This document shows positions 44,345 to 57,281 of a stretch of 64,000 nt of DNA, piece after piece. Numbering within the stretch: the first letter of the stretch is position 1; each line of letters starts with the position of its first letter. This DNA is from Cervus elaphus (taxonomy: Eukaryota > Chordata > Mammalia > Artiodactyla > Cervidae): positions 105,241,650-105,305,649 of the forward strand of contig NC_057834.1 in the NCBI RefSeq assembly GCF_910594005.1, written 5' to 3'. Both the position numbers and the translations under genes were made by a program. Under the pieces are notes generated by a model. That model was not told where the DNA came from, ran no database searches, and saw only the letters and a list, made by a program, of their open reading frames with translations.

Positions 44345-45110
44345 TATCTATATGCACATAGAAAGAGGGGCTCAAGCTACTATGCATCTCACCCTCCTGT
44401 CTGCTCTACTTTTGACAGAGTCTCCAAGTTCTTTCCTCACTGCTCAGCTGCCAGCTAACACCTCTTGTTTGTTTCCACTCACCAGACTCAAGCAGCTACC
44501 CATTATGCTTTATTTGCTGCTGTGGAGACTTGTACAGATATTGTTAGGCTTCACTGAGAGTCTCTTCTGAGCATAAAGCTCATGAGTTTTAGTTTGAACT
44601 TGATAAAATCTACTTTGGACAACCGGAAGCCGGTTTTGCTTTTTTCTAATTTTCAGATGCATTTCCTAATATAAAAACAAACAAACAAACTCTAAAACTG
44701 CAAGTATGTGAAGTCTAACTGTAAGTGACTTTATGACAATCATGTATTTTACTCTCGGTTCTCATCTCACGCCTATCTACCCTTCGCAAACAGACTGCAG
44801 TCACCTTTGTGAAAGTGCTTAAAAACTCTGAAAAGTGTTTAAGACAGTACTGGGTTAGGCTGACAAGCATCGGGGCAGCAGGAGAGCAAAGAGGAGGATG
44901 GACAAGAACTCCTGGGTCTACACGTTCTGCTCTGTCTCAATCAGGTTTCATGGGTCACTGAAGCAGCCCCAAATCTGGGATTAGCTGAAAAGGTATAGGT
45001 CAATACAGCAATATTCTATTCTGACCTCTAGGGAGGTAAAGCTTAAACCCTCAGGTGTTCATCCCACCTTCCCACAGTCTCAGTGAACACCGTGGGGGAA
45101 CCCCAAACTC
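44345..45110. other. Unique non-coding DNA
   Basis: Nothing recognised. Confidence 0.5.
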
Positions 45111-45139
45111 TTCTTTGAGCCTATGAGACATGAGATCAC

Positions 45140-45230
45140 ACAAAACTTAGACAGGAAATCCACCTTTCTAGCAAGTTCCCAAGGGATGCTGATGCTGCTG
45201 GTCTTGAGACCATACTTGAGAGATCCGCTA
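45140..45230 (+). mobile_element. MER5-type DNA element, 3' part
   Basis: 'caagttcccaagggatgctg' and 'atgctgctggtcttgagacc' match the MER5A right half. Confidence 0.78.
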
Positions 45231-45439
45231 ATCCAGGTCAAGCCCTTATTTTAAAGATGAGACTGTGAGGGACCTGCAGGGTGAGCCTGATGTGGCCAAA
45301 GGCAGCACAGAGTAGATGTAAGGGAAGGAAGGATTCCAGCCCCTCTCACAATTCAGGGCGCTTTTCATCACAGAGCAGCTCGCACTGATTTGAGGAAAGG
45401 TATTCCAAGAATGCCTTTATCTATAAACAAAGATCCTAG

Positions 45440-45610
45440 ATGTCTTCTACTTACGCAGCCTTTTAAAATTTCATCTACATTATCTCATTTGATTCTCATA
45501 ACAATCTGATGAGGCAGGGAGAGTAAAAATTAACCTCCCTATTTTAGAGATTAGGAAGCAGAGAGGTAGAGTCGTTATATGGTGTATCCAAAACCACAAA
45601 GTTAGTTAAG
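45440..45610 (-). mobile_element. MIR SINE, inverted
   Basis: 'cattatctcatttgattctc' and 'attttagagattaggaagca' are reversed MIR core. Confidence 0.78.
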
Positions 45611-45644
45611 TGCTCCATCGGATCAGCTCCTTCGCATTCAAGGT

Positions 45645-45805
45645 GTTGTCTGGGGTCCAGCATGGACATCCCAGGAAGCTTGTTAGATTCTTGCAGAGAA
45701 ACTTGCAGACTCGCAGGGTGCACCACAGGCCCACTGACTCTGAATCTGCAATTTAACAATCTCCCCAGTTGATTTCATATACACATTAAAGTTTGAAAAG
45801 CCCTG
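45645..45805 (+). mobile_element. MER5-type DNA element
   Basis: 'cactgactctgaatctgcaa', 'aatctccccagttgatttca' and 'aaagtttgaaaagccctgg' follow the MER5 layout over about 160 bp. Confidence 0.72.
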
Positions 45806-46599
45806 GTATAGACAGGCCTAGAAACCAGGTCATCTAATTCCAAGATCGATGCCTTTTCTCCCCTTTTCTCTCCCTCTCTGAAAGTACTGGTCAGTGTCCC
45901 ATTTTGACTTGTTTTCTAACAGAGCCTAATTAAGAAGCTAACTCTCACCAGGGAAAGGACGCTTAAGAGCGTTTGCCTTAAAAAAATATATTAAACCAGG
46001 TTAAATTACCTTTATTACCAGTCTTGGTAATTCCTCTGTAGTCATTTTCTTGACTGATGTATAGACCCCTATGAAATGAATCCTCTGAGAAGAAGATGGA
46101 AAAAAAACAAGACAGTGATCAATGGATTCAATTAGTTACAGTAGAATTCTACCCAGATGATCAAGATGCAATGCAACTACTCCAGGGTGGCTAAAATACT
46201 TTACCCAGGGAGTATACCACTTCTTTCCCACATTCTTCAACTATTAAGTTCAGGAAAGCACAAAACAGCTGCTCCTAAGGCACCTGGGAAAATAACCACA
46301 AAAAACGCAAGGCTCCTCACAACTGGAAGTATTTAAATACTGTTTTAATGGTCCAGGCAAGATGACAACTGCATTTCTTCACACACAGGAAGTGTTATAC
46401 AGACCAATTTCTCTAATGACAGCAAAGAAACCCCTCTCGCGACACTCCGTCAACCAAGGATTAACTCAGTGGTTACTGTAAGACCACAGTTCTGAAACAC
46501 GTATGCCAGTTTTCCCTTCAACTTTTCAAAATCCATTATTTCAACTGAGATTCTTTGTTGAACAGAAACCAGACCGCTGATATAGTGTACCTGTGAAAA

Positions 46600-47280
46600 G
46601 CTGTTTAATTCAGCATGGCAAAATGTAAATGCAAATGATTTCTTTTAAAATATATCAATCCTAGGAATTGGGAGGAGTGAAAAACACACGAGGGTTTTTT
46701 GGTTTTGTTTTTGTTTGTTTGGTCATTTCAGAGTGGCTATGTGCAAACACACGATGAGTTAATCGGGGTGGTGAGATTCCAATCATTAAAATGAACACTG
46801 AGGACGCAGAAACAACCATTCATAATCCCTGAGTAGGTCAGCATAATAAATAACACCTCTGCAATGCACAAATGATTATTTTAGAAAGATGCACATCTAC
46901 TAAAAGGAAGCTTTCTCACCTAGTTGAAAAACAATGTGATGAATTAATAAAGCTGATCAAGTGATTTAATAGAATCCACAATCTTCATCTTATTATTTTC
47001 AAAGATTAAAAGGCTTTTCCACCAAGAGCCAATTGTCTCCATTTGTCCAGGAACAATAAAATCTGATTGACTGTGATCTACCTACGCTGAGATAATTTGG
47101 CATAGGCCTATCTTTAATTCTCCTTGTGTTTCTTCCTCAAGATACACAAAGCTGTTAGTGGTTTATCCCTCTGAAACCTGGGGGCTCATGTAAATAACTT
47201 TTAACAGTGAGATCGCACATAACAATTTACAGAGCAGTGTGGCATAATGCAATTCAAAGTTGTTCTTGATTTAAAATGTT
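46600..47280. promoter_or_regulatory. Candidate regulatory element (inference)
   Basis: Repeat-free, AT-rich and dense in developmental factor motifs: an octamer ATGCAAAT at 46629-46636, a SOX-type AACAAT at 47052-47057, a PBX/HOX-type TGATTGAC at 47064-47071 and several TAAT cores. Resemblance to conserved enhancers is an impression, not a measurement. Confidence 0.3.
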
Positions 47281-48639
47281 TCAAGTCCAACTACAGTGTC
47301 AGCCTGCCCAGAGAAATCTCTTATAAAAGTTTTCACACTCTGTTGGGTTAAGAGACAGTGGGTATTAATCCTATGGCTTCTACGCCAAGCTTCCTTTTTG
47401 TGGTCAGCAGAGAAGCTCTGTGGTTGGTCTGAAGGAGTCCAAAGTCTTTTTTCTGTGTTAAAACAAGGGAAAGTGGGCCGGTTACAGAGTAAAAGAAAAA
47501 CCACAGCCAGCTCACTCTGCTGTAGCTTTTCCCTTAAATGTGGCCTAGAGCAAATCTGCTTTCCAAAAAAAGGTTTAATTTAAACCATACACAGTGCTGC
47601 AGGCTGCCACGTTTCCAAACTCAACATTCCTTTCTAATCTGTGCACTTCAGAACCAACATACTCTGTTTCCAGTGGTACTCAGACAAGCTTTAATAAATA
47701 AAATATCACTGCCCATCCATTACTTAATTTGATAATAATATGCCCTCCCCGCCGTTGACATTATTCTAAGTGCTTATTCGAGTGTGTTGAACTGCTGTAA
47801 ACATCACCTCTGAAAAATCGGTTCTGTTCTCTTTGTGAAGAGAAGGAGTGAAGGGAAGGAAAAGGGAATTACTAAGTGAAAGAACTTACAAATGATAGCA
47901 AGTGGTCCAGAGCTCCAGAAAACCACCACTCTGTGAAAAGGTTGCAGGTGCCAAAAACAGCTTATTATCTTAACGTTAAAAAAAAAAAAAAAAAACTAGA
48001 ACAAAAAATACATATTTATCCCTTAGCAATGACACTAGATCTGTGCTGTTATTCAAAATATCACTAGTAAAGACCACAGTCACCCTAGCTCACGACTACC
48101 AAACAGCCACATGACCAATACAGGTCTCTTTGGCCATTGACGTAGCTGCTGCCGATCGCCACGCTGGCCAGAGTGAACAGAATGAATAGCCCACAGTTGG
48201 GGCGCTTTAATTTTTTGCCTCAGTGTATTCACTTGTATGTTCATTAAGAACTCCAACCCCAGCGGGAAGCCCAGCCCATGGTTTTCTATGTGAGTTGCCA
48301 TGCTCTATTACACATGACACTTGTCAATTAAAGAGGAAGCCCTTTTAAAGCAAACTGAAGTTAAGCTGGTACTTTCTTCAACATCTGACTTACCGCTGCT
48401 GTTATCGTCCAAAGGGAAGTTTGTTTTAGAACAATGATAGCAGTAGTAATCCTCCTATTTCAGCAGTGAGGGATTTAAACACATTCAGGGCACTGGGGAC
48501 CAGTCAAAAGGTCTCTTTCAGCAGAACTATGTATTTTCAGTAGTAAAAGGAAGGTCGTGCCGATGGGATGACTGCCAAGACTGGACAATTTTTCAGCCTC
48601 CCAGTTTGGAGGATATCATTTTAAACTACCAGGTATAAT

Positions 48640-48870
48640 ACAAATGTGGCACAATGGATCAATGCAATGAATTTTCTCTAGTCAGTAAAATGCTCTCCCA
48701 AATAATGGAATCCATTAATAATGATTACTGCCCCCATGCCTTTGCCACAGAAGTAATGCCCAATGCTACATCTCAATGGCCTCTAATAAATACATACAAT
48801 TCCCACAATAAGAACATAATCATAACATGCCAAATGAGTGCAGATTCCAGGGAGAGTACAAATTAAAAAG
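48640..48870. promoter_or_regulatory. Candidate regulatory element (inference)
   Basis: A repeat-free block with clustered TAAT/ATTA motifs ('tccattaataatgattact') in otherwise mixed-composition sequence. It overlaps a 70-codon frame that I regard as chance. Confidence 0.25.
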
Positions 48871-49296
48871 CCATTAGGTAGGCTAGTCCCTGTTCAAAAC
48901 CTATTTTACCTTGTAAAATTCACTTTCCTTATCTGTAGAATGGGGCTTAGAGGAGATGATGGCTTAAGTCCCTTCCAGCTCTGTCAGTCTATGAGGGTTT
49001 AAAGTTTTCTCAAGGGTTTTAAATCTTAATGCACTCACTTTAGGACTCTCACCAGCACACCAACAATAATTAGTGATAATAAGGGTCCATGAAACTCCTG
49101 CAATGAAACTTTAATTTGGATTGATCTGGAGGGAGAAGAAAATGTAACAGAGAAGATTTCAGCCTTAGACTTCTAAAGTTAAACATCATCTGTTTCCTGA
49201 AAACACTGAAAGCAGGACAGCTAAAACATAAGATTTCCTGGAAATGTAGGTAGGTGACCTGGCATGTGTGAACACACCTAAGAAAGCATCATCTTT

Positions 49297-49480
49297 AGGC
49301 ACTTCCCCAGCATCCAATGGTTAAGACTCCACGTTCCCAATGCAGGGTATTGCGGTTCAATTCCTGATCAGGTAACTAGACCCCTGTATGCTGCAATTAA
49401 AAAAAGTAAGTAAAAGATTTTGCTATGATTAAGACCCTACAGACTGCAACTAAGACCTGGTGCAGCCAATTTTTAAAAAA
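49297..49480 (+). mobile_element. CHR-type SINE
   Basis: 'ggcacttccccagcatccaa', 'gcggttcaattcctgatcag' and 'caactaagacctggtgcagc' follow CHR order, ending in a short A-rich tail. Confidence 0.85.
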
Positions 49481-49544
49481 GCATAACTTCAACCTGTTTA
49501 AAAAAAAATTCAAAGCTCAGAAATAGATTTCAATTATGTCTTAG

Positions 49545-49775
49545 CATAATGATAATTAGCATTATTTATTCTGTGACCAACAAGATAAATCTTTTGTGTG
49601 AAGTGCTCTCATTTACTCCTCACAACAAGCTATCCCCACTTCACACATGAGGAGACCGAGGCTGCTGGAGTGTTAAGGAACCTCTCCAAAGTGAGAATCG
49701 AAAAGGAACCAAGACAGAACTATACCTAAATTAGTGGAACTCCAGAGCCTAAGCTCTTAGCCACAATGCAGACAC
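49545..49775 (-). mobile_element. MIR SINE, inverted
   Basis: 'tcatttactcctcacaacaa', 'acatgaggagaccgaggctg' and 'gagcctaagctcttagccac' follow reversed MIR order. Confidence 0.85.
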
Positions 49776-49779
49776 CACC

Positions 49780-52700
49780 TCCTCTTATTAATAGTATCCA
49801 CATGATGATCGGTTTAAACCCGGTTGCTACCTTCAAAAGCCCCTTACTTTTGTGAGATGTTGACAACTTCAAGCATCAAAGGTCAAGCCTCAAGACTGGT
49901 TTTTATGCAGATTATTTCTATGCTATAGATCTTTAATTTGCTCTATTTAAATATGTGCTTTTAAATTCTCAACCTTCAATATCCAACAGTGCCTCAGCTG
50001 AGATGAAAGAAAGGCTTCTCCTTAGCTTGGGAGTCAAGTATCAAACTGTCTCCCTCTCTTGCTGACAAATCTTCCAAAATGCTCTTGACAAACGGGAGAA
50101 AATGCAAACGACGGCCTTTGGGTAAACTCCTATTAGGACGCTCTTTTCCTCTTATGGAAAATAAAAACCAGGTTTTATAGAGACTTCTCTAAGCTGACCT
50201 GTAGTGAGACAATGAAGATATGGACTGCATGTGGAGACAAGCAAGTTACTCGAAACTCGGAGCACAACAGTAGCCCAGAAACACACAGAAGCAGCAGCTA
50301 AGTGCTCGGGACTCACCCGCGGACCCTTGGGTGTGTAAAATGGCAGGAAGGCTTAGGAGCTATTTTTAGTATATCAAAACCTCGAAGAGAAACTATATAC
50401 TTATGCACAGAACAACTGCACAAGCTTGCTAAAACATCATCCAATTCATCACACGAAAACTATTTCATACTCTCCGCTCGTTTGTATCTGCGTGCTCAGT
50501 TACAGATGTCCATCTGCTTTAAAAATGGGAAAGCAAATTAATTATTAACCAATACAGTCTGTCTGGAAAACAGAAGTTTTCCAAAATGAAATAAAAAGTA
50601 GTATTTGAGGTTCTTGTTGATAAAAAGAAGTTAGAGAAGTAAAATTACAGTCAAAGGCATCCTCAGCTCCCCTGCATCTCAGATTTCGAACCCCACTGGA
50701 ACAACAATAGATCACATTATAACTCTGTAACTACAAGGAATCTTAAACACTTACACACCTAGCAGGCAGGTTAAAGCAGGCTGCTGATACAGGATAATAC
50801 AACAGGGAACGGTGGGGATTATGGCAAATTAGAAAGATCAGATTTCACCTAAAGGCATTCCGATTCAAATGATTGAAAACTGGGCTGGCACCATTCAACT
50901 CACAGAACACTGATTTACCAGCCCTGAACCCAATGCACCCATTTCATTGTTCAGAAAACTTGTTTTCGGAGAAGTCAAGTGACTTGCCTAAATTCACTGC
51001 TTGTATCTACTCCCCACCTTGACCAACTGTGTCAGGACTGGAAGGGAAGTTTCCAGATTCCCATCCTTCAAGGCAGTTACTGAACAAACCCAGCTCATCC
51101 AGCTAGGCTCTCTGATAAATAGGCTAGAAAGACCAATGGCTTTAAGATCAGCCTGCCCTCACTCTCCGTAGAGGAGGAGACAGACCAGGAAACAAACGTG
51201 ATGATACAGAACAAACAGGACAACGATGCTCTGTTCTCATCAACTGCAAATGAGAACACAGCGAAGGGGAACAGTGGCCACTTTAGAGGGTGCCGTACTC
51301 AAGTTTTAAAGAGTTCGATCTCTGCAGATACAGACTACTATGGCATAATGTTCCTGCGCTTTATAATTTATATCTTTAAAGAAACATATTCCACAAAACG
51401 GAGGGGGGAAAAAAGGTCTCAAATCATGATACTCATGGAAAGTCTTAGCCCAAAACTTTAATGGTCTAGTTATAAATCTTCCAAAATGAGAATTTCTAAT
51501 AGAAATACTGACAGACCTTTAATTATGGCAGCACTATGGGGCTTTGTGTAAGAAAGCCCACATATTTTCAGTTTAGGTCATTATTTTAGGATGCCTTGCA
51601 AAGGATTTTATTTACAAGTGCCTGCCTGAATCAATGAAGTAAAGTTTTACACAGGAAAGGAAGTGCAAAGTACACTGTTTGAAAAAGCAGGGATTTACCT
51701 CCTGGGGTTCAGGAGGCCCAGGGACCACGGGCTTCAGGCAGTGAATGATGATTTGACTCCTCCAGTTTGTATAAAAGGTTGAAGTTCAGTCTGGCGCAGT
51801 GCAGCATTCCACAAGACCTGCTGCCTCTTTGAGCAGGCGATTAATCTCATGATCGATAGACCATATGATTAGGCACTAATAGCTGATAGGAGGAGAGAAT
51901 AAACAACCATAAATTTGCTTTGTACCGAGTAATCCAAGTGTAAGCAGGGTCATTTAATGGCCACATTGGGTCATGTTACCTAAGGGGCCATATGAAATAA
52001 AAATGGAAGAAGATCCTTACACTTTTTAAGATCTTCTATTGTTATCTCAGGGGATTGACCAGGGTAGGGGCTCTCAGCAACACCTTATCAGTTTTGTACT
52101 CCTGGTGACAGATGTGAAGGTTTCCATGTGCTGAGCGTGAAGGGCTGATTACAGAGAGAATAATGGAAAAGTCCCATTGTTGAAATAACTCCTCTCTAAG
52201 CACCATCGTCAACCATCCCGGGTATAACGTGAGTGGCCCTGGGTGGTCTGTCTCGTAACTCCATGAAACACCAGAATCAGAGCAGAGAGGACAAACTAAA
52301 GAAAAGCAACACTCAGGATCCAGAGCGGGACTGTCTGTGACTCTCAATCAAGGCAGTTGCTGGACTTTTCAATTTCTCCTTTGCATGCAGATCACTGCTC
52401 CGAGTTCCAGGGTTGTTTCTCAGGGTGTCATGAACTTCCAGTATTGGGAATGGTTACGAGACATAAAAGCGGGGATCCACAAGGTCATAAATCTCATTCT
52501 TTCTTTTCTCCCTTTCCCTGGCTTCTTCCCTTTCTAAGACACTGACCTCCTCCATCAGCCCCGTGAAAGAAAGAAATCAATCACCCCGAGCCGAAAATGA
52601 AAACCCGAATCTTCACTATGCACTGGAAGGTTTTTCCTTGTCTGTGCCAAAATTCACGAAATTTTGCAAAATGTCAATTCCCTCTTAAGCAAGTCCTTCT

Positions 52701-53885
52701 CTCTACCCTGCCCTGAGCCCTGGGAAGCAAAAAGCCCTGAAGTTCTGACTGTCAGTGGCCAGGCAAAAGGAAGGAAGACACTTTGCTAGCCTAAAAGGAA
52801 GATGCCCGAGAAAGTAATTGTTGGACAAAAAAGAACATCAACTGGTTTTGCACTGCGTTCTCAGTCCCACAGCAAACTACACAAATCTTTTCTTTGAAAA
52901 CTATCTGGGAAACAAACCCCTCCAATCACCCTCTCCGCTTGTGAATTGTTCCTCCCAGCCCCCATTCTCTTCAACTCCTCCTCCCGGGACTTACTAATAT
53001 GGCCTTTGTTAATTTCCAAGCCTTTAGGGAACAACTGTTCACAACCCTTCCTTCCAGTCTCATTGTTCAATACCGCTGATAGCTCTTGAGCCCACAGAAG
53101 AGTATTCGATCGGCTCTTCGAGAAGAAAGCAGGCGCTTCAGACACCCTGGGGTTTGTTGGGGGAACTGCTGTTGTTGTTGTTCCTAGGAAGCTGGGAAAT
53201 TCATGCCCCATTCAAAGACAAGCATTATCAATACCCCGAAGAAGTCCAGTGGCATAAGCAGTTGCTATAGCCCAGCCAGATGAGAATTTTTTAAATTTAT
53301 CCTGAAGATCCCTTCTTGGCTTTACGTTTATTCAAAGTGTTTCCACTCACAGAATTTCTCAGCGGGAAGACCTTGCGGTCAGATACTCTGGATCATAGAA
53401 GGATCCCCCAAAATGTTAAATCACAAAGGACACTCCAACATCCAGCCATTTCTCTGCTGACACTTTTTGGAACAATAACACCAGCCCAGCTGGGGCCACC
53501 CATGCCAACTCCTGGTCAGAAAGAAGCACCTGCCTGGAAAGGAGACACACGAGAGGGCAGAGATAATTGTCTGCTCAGCTCCCAGGGAGGAGACGAAGGG
53601 CACAGCAAGAAAGGGACTCGGCAGAAAGCTCGGAGCTGAGCCCCAAGGAGCACAGGTCAGCGCCCGTACCCTAACACCCCCAGGCCCCTCACATCCATAT
53701 CTTTCAAGTTCTTCCTTAGTAACTAGTACCAATGTTTAGCCATCTCTGAAACACCCAGAATATAAGGAAGACACCGTCAGTTCCCTTCTTAAAACAACCT
53801 GAATTCTCCTCAAAGGAAAAAAGGAAAATCTCCATCGCACACACACAGAGTATATCTAAATCTAACCCAGTTGTCCCACCCTGAT
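49780..53885. other. Longest repeat-poor stretch in the window
   Basis: About 4.1 kb without a recognised full repeat. A MIR-like scrap is at about 50,940-51,010 ('agtcaagtgacttgcctaaa'). Frames of up to 116 codons at 52.8-53.7 kb occur on both strands with no family resemblance. The block at 51.6-52.0 kb is listed separately. Confidence 0.5.
51590..52000. promoter_or_regulatory. Candidate regulatory element (inference)
   Basis: Contains a palindromic GATTAATC at 51839-51846 (overlapping TAATC half-sites, as bound by OTX/PITX-type homeodomains), 'catgatcgatagac', and several TAAT/ATTA cores in repeat-free sequence. A 'ttgtataaaaggttg' string at about 51,767-51,781 resembles a TATA box. Confidence 0.3.
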
Positions 53886-53888
53886 CCT

Positions 53889-53905
53889 GTGTGTGGGTGT
53901 GGGTG

Positions 53906-53937
<32 letters not shown>

Positions 53938-53946
53938 CACGCGCGC
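53889..53946 (+). repeat. (GT)n microsatellite at a SINE tail
   Basis: GT units with GGGT and GCGT interruptions, ending 'gcacgcgcgctcag'. It adjoins the 3' end of the inverted Bov-tA and probably grew from its tail. Confidence 0.95.
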
Positions 53947-54150
53947 TCAGTCGTGTGCAACTCTTTGTGACCCCATGGACTGTAGCCCACCAGGCTCCTC
54001 TGTCCATGGGATTCTCCAAGCAAGCATAATGCAGTGGGTTGCCATTTCCTCCTCCAGGGGAATCTTTCTGACCCAGGGATTGAATCCACATCTCTCATGT
54101 CTCCTGCATCGGCAGGCGGATTCTTTACTACTGGGCCATCTGGGAAGCCC
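53939..54150 (-). mobile_element. Bov-tA SINE
   Basis: Full-length inverted copy to 'gggccatctgggaagccc'. Weak repeats 'tgatcctgt' at about 53,882 and 'taatcttgt' at about 54,151 may be its target-site duplication, which would place the GT run within the element. Confidence 0.95.
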
Positions 54151-54209
54151 TAATCTTGTCTCTACTGAAACTCTGGAGGGCCTGTAGCCAACCTGGTTTA
54201 TAGCAGTAA

Positions 54210-54450
54210 CAGCAGTCTTAATATCTACTATTTACTGAAAATCGAACACAGTCTGGGACACTTACAAAATCATTTCTACTTGTCAAACAACCCTGTAGAG
54301 TTAATACGGTTCCCCACCCGGACTTTATAAAACAAAAAAAAAACAGAGATGAAGAAACTCAGAGAGGTTAAACCACTTGCCGAAAGTCACACAGCCCGTC
54401 AGCAGCAGACCCAAGATTTGAATCACATCTATTTGTCACGAAAGCTGATT
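54210..54450 (-). mobile_element. MIR SINE, inverted
   Basis: 'gatgaagaaactcagagagg', 'aaagtcacacagcccgtcag' and 'agacccaagatttgaatcac' in reversed MIR order, with an A-run insertion near 54,333. Confidence 0.88.
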
Positions 54451-54454
54451 AGTT

Positions 54455-56350
54455 TCCCAGGAGATTATGCTGTTTTCCACACTGGCTTAAGAATATAAGA
54501 ATGAGATTGCCCTATAGCTCTCAGGAATTAGTTGGTACCAGTACCAACAGCTGGCCCTTCTGGTTTACATTTTCCTAAGCATGAAAGCAATACAGCCTTA
54601 ACACCATTCCCGTGGATACCAGAGTCTCATATCACTAAGGCAATCAGAAACAAGATGAGTCAGTCTTAGCAAAAACATTAAGTATAGGCTGAGGTTAGGA
54701 CTATGTGCACAAAAAGAAGCAGAATGGAAGAGACTCTCTAAGGACTGTTTTTAAATCTTAACATAAAGCCCAAAGAAAGAAAAAAGTAACTTGATTTATT
54801 TATTCTTCCACACTCAGCTAATGTTGGCTGAGCATCTACTATGCACTAAACTTTTCTAGATTTCATTAGAAAGGGAATGCTTCAGTTTCTCAACTTCTTT
54901 TTGCCTACTGAGACCCTATGGTACAGGTAATTCATCGACCATTCTCCTTCATCATCCATTCTATTCTGATGCTCTGCAGACACAGTAGAGCCTGCTGCTA
55001 ACTTGACGACTTCCATTCTGTTATCCTAGTCACGTCTTAGCCATTCTGAAATGGAAAGCACCAATAAAGTAGAGTTTGGGAGATATAATCCAAATGATTC
55101 TAGCCCCTGCCAGTGCTTCACACTCTACTGAAAAGAAGGCCCAGACACAGATCTCAACAGTTCCACTAGTCAGCAGCTTCCTGTTGGTATCCAAAGGTTC
55201 ACAGAGGTATGAAAAATGAAGCAGGCCTTCTTCACTCAGATACCAGCAGGGACGCCTCTTAAGTCTTCTAGAAGGCGCTAAATCATAAAGCTTCAGCAGG
55301 AATTCGTCAGACTAAGGGGCTAGGGAGGGTGTAGTCAGAGGCAGAGGGAATGAACAGTACAGAGTTCCAAAGGCAAGAAAGAATGTGAGCTATTTAGCAA
55401 GCTACAAATAGTGTACTATGGCCAGAAGGTGGGAGCGGGTAAGAGGGCTAGAGGTAAGCAGAGGCCAGTATTTCTAAGGGGCCTTGCCTCAGTGACCACT
55501 GCTTCATTCTCCTATTCATTTCACAAAAGCTACTGAGTGTGTACTATGTACCAGGCATGATGCCAGACCCTGGAGATACTCAGGGGGGTTAGCGAAGTTT
55601 CAGGATACCGGTTACCACCACTCAGGGATGGGCTGCACCTGATGTAGCAGGTTAGTGTTCACTGTGTGATGTAAACTGGAAACACAAGAAAACACCCCGA
55701 GCTTTTCCTAATCCACCTACTAAATTAAACTATCCACACCTGCAGGGGAAGGACTCCTTTGCACTGGTTTGCAATGAACATTAGCCAAGCCCCCTAGGAT
55801 AATGCTGGACTTTTGCCCACTCATCAATATTAATTGCAGCATATATAGATCCAACCCTGTGTTCTCCCATTTCTCCAATTTCAGCCCTCACACCAAGGTA
55901 CATTCTTAATCCAGCTGAAATTTCAGGGCACACACTTCAGTGCAGCTGGGACCATAAAAATTCACATGGTATCATTAAGCACCACTAGGTGGAAAAAAAA
56001 AATGAAAATTACATGCTTTCCAGAAAACCCAAGGTCCACTTACAAAGGAAAAAAAAAATCAGCCTGGATACTGTAAAAAAAGGCAAAATGATTTTCCAAC
56101 CACAACCATATAGGACTCAAAGATTTTTCTACACAGGAAGATGCTCCTTTTGAAAACTAACATAAAATATCTCTGCCACCAGAAATCTGACTCCATGAAG
56201 CTAATCCTAAAAGTGACCAGGCCACAGTTCTTTGGTGAGTGAAACTAATTTTAGAACTTTAAGATTCACTCAGTCTTTCACCATTATGTATATCATTATT
56301 TCCAAATATTCAGAACCTACCCTGTTTCTGGATATTTGGAAATATGGATT
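54455..56350. other. Non-coding DNA with old repeat scraps
   Basis: L2-like pieces lie at about 54,815-54,870 ('gctgagcatctactatgcac') and 55,510-55,590 ('tgagtgtgtactatgtacca'), and a fragment of the unassigned ancient repeat at about 55,360-55,490. An 18-base dyad ('gttggtaccagtaccaac') sits at 54,531-54,548. No gene recognised. Confidence 0.5.
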
Positions 56351-56353
56351 TAA

Positions 56354-56582
56354 GGATTCCCAGGTAGTGCCAGTGGTAAAGAATTCGCCTGCCAACGCAG
56401 GAGACACAAGAGATGTCGGTTCAATCCCTGGGTTGGGAAGCTGCCCTGGGGGAGGAAATGGCAACAACCTACTCCAGTATTCTTGCCTAGAAAATGTCAC
56501 AGTCAGAGGAGCCAGGCAGGCTACAGTCCATGAAGTTGAAAAGAATTGGACACAACTGAGTAACTGAGCATGCACATGCACA
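56354..56582 (+). mobile_element. Bov-tA SINE
   Basis: Forward copy of the 'cgcaggagacacaagagatg' subtype, the same subtype as the SINE that hosts the U6-L1 insertion. It ends in 'gagcatgcacatgcacag'. Confidence 0.94.
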
Positions 56583-56584
56583 GT

Positions 56585-57280
56585 GACACAGAGGAAAGAA
56601 CAGCGCGTAACTCCAGGATTACATTCACCTGCAGAGAAGCACCCCCAAGATCCATGAACTCAGAGTCAGGTGTCCTAATGGTGTGACGTACAATTTAGAC
56701 AAGCCACTGGATGTCAGTCCGTCCAGAGCCCAGGCTGGCCACACTCTATCGGCCACACTCTATCTTCCAACTTCTAGTGAAGAGCTTGTTAAATGGAATT
56801 AAGTAACACACTGAAAACAATTCTTTTCAATGTATGAGAGTGGAGAATCTCCAATCATTTTTAAAAGAGAAACTTTTAACAAACAAATATCTTCCGTGTG
56901 TCCAGCACACACAATACCTTCCTGGAAAGAGCACACCATTTAGAGGAAGGAGAGAGGATGGGGGGCAGTGGACTGCAAGTAAACCCACACAATTACAACA
57001 GGAAGACGTGGTCCCGCAGTCACTCACATACGGGGTGTCAGGGAATCACAAACGAAGAGCATCAAAGAAGCCCAGCAAGGTTTCCAGGGGGAGGGGGTTT
57101 TGAGTTGAGTCTTAAGGAGGTTTTCAGGTAGTAAAGCAGTATAATCCACCTTGCCAGGTTAGCAACACCTGCATTTTAGAGTATGCTGTGTTGGATTGGG
57201 TTTCATAGAACAGAAGGGTCAACTCAACAAAACTGACTTATTTGCCAATGAACCCAGGGACTCTGGACTCCCTGATAGGG
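56585..57280. other. Unique non-coding DNA
   Basis: A possible piece of the unassigned ancient repeat at 57,040-57,130 ('gagttgagtcttaaggaggt'). A short tandem doublet ('ggccacactctatc') lies at about 56,738-56,765. Confidence 0.45.
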
Positions 57281-57281
57281 C

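Larger units (their letters stand above)
45850..49290. other. Long repeat-poor non-coding stretch
   Basis: About 3.4 kb with almost no transposon sequence except a MIR-like fragment at about 48,880-49,000 ('cctgttcaaaacctatttta', 'ctgtagaatggggcttagag'). Poly(A) lies at 47,978-47,995. Two blocks inside are noted separately as possible regulatory elements. Confidence 0.55.
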
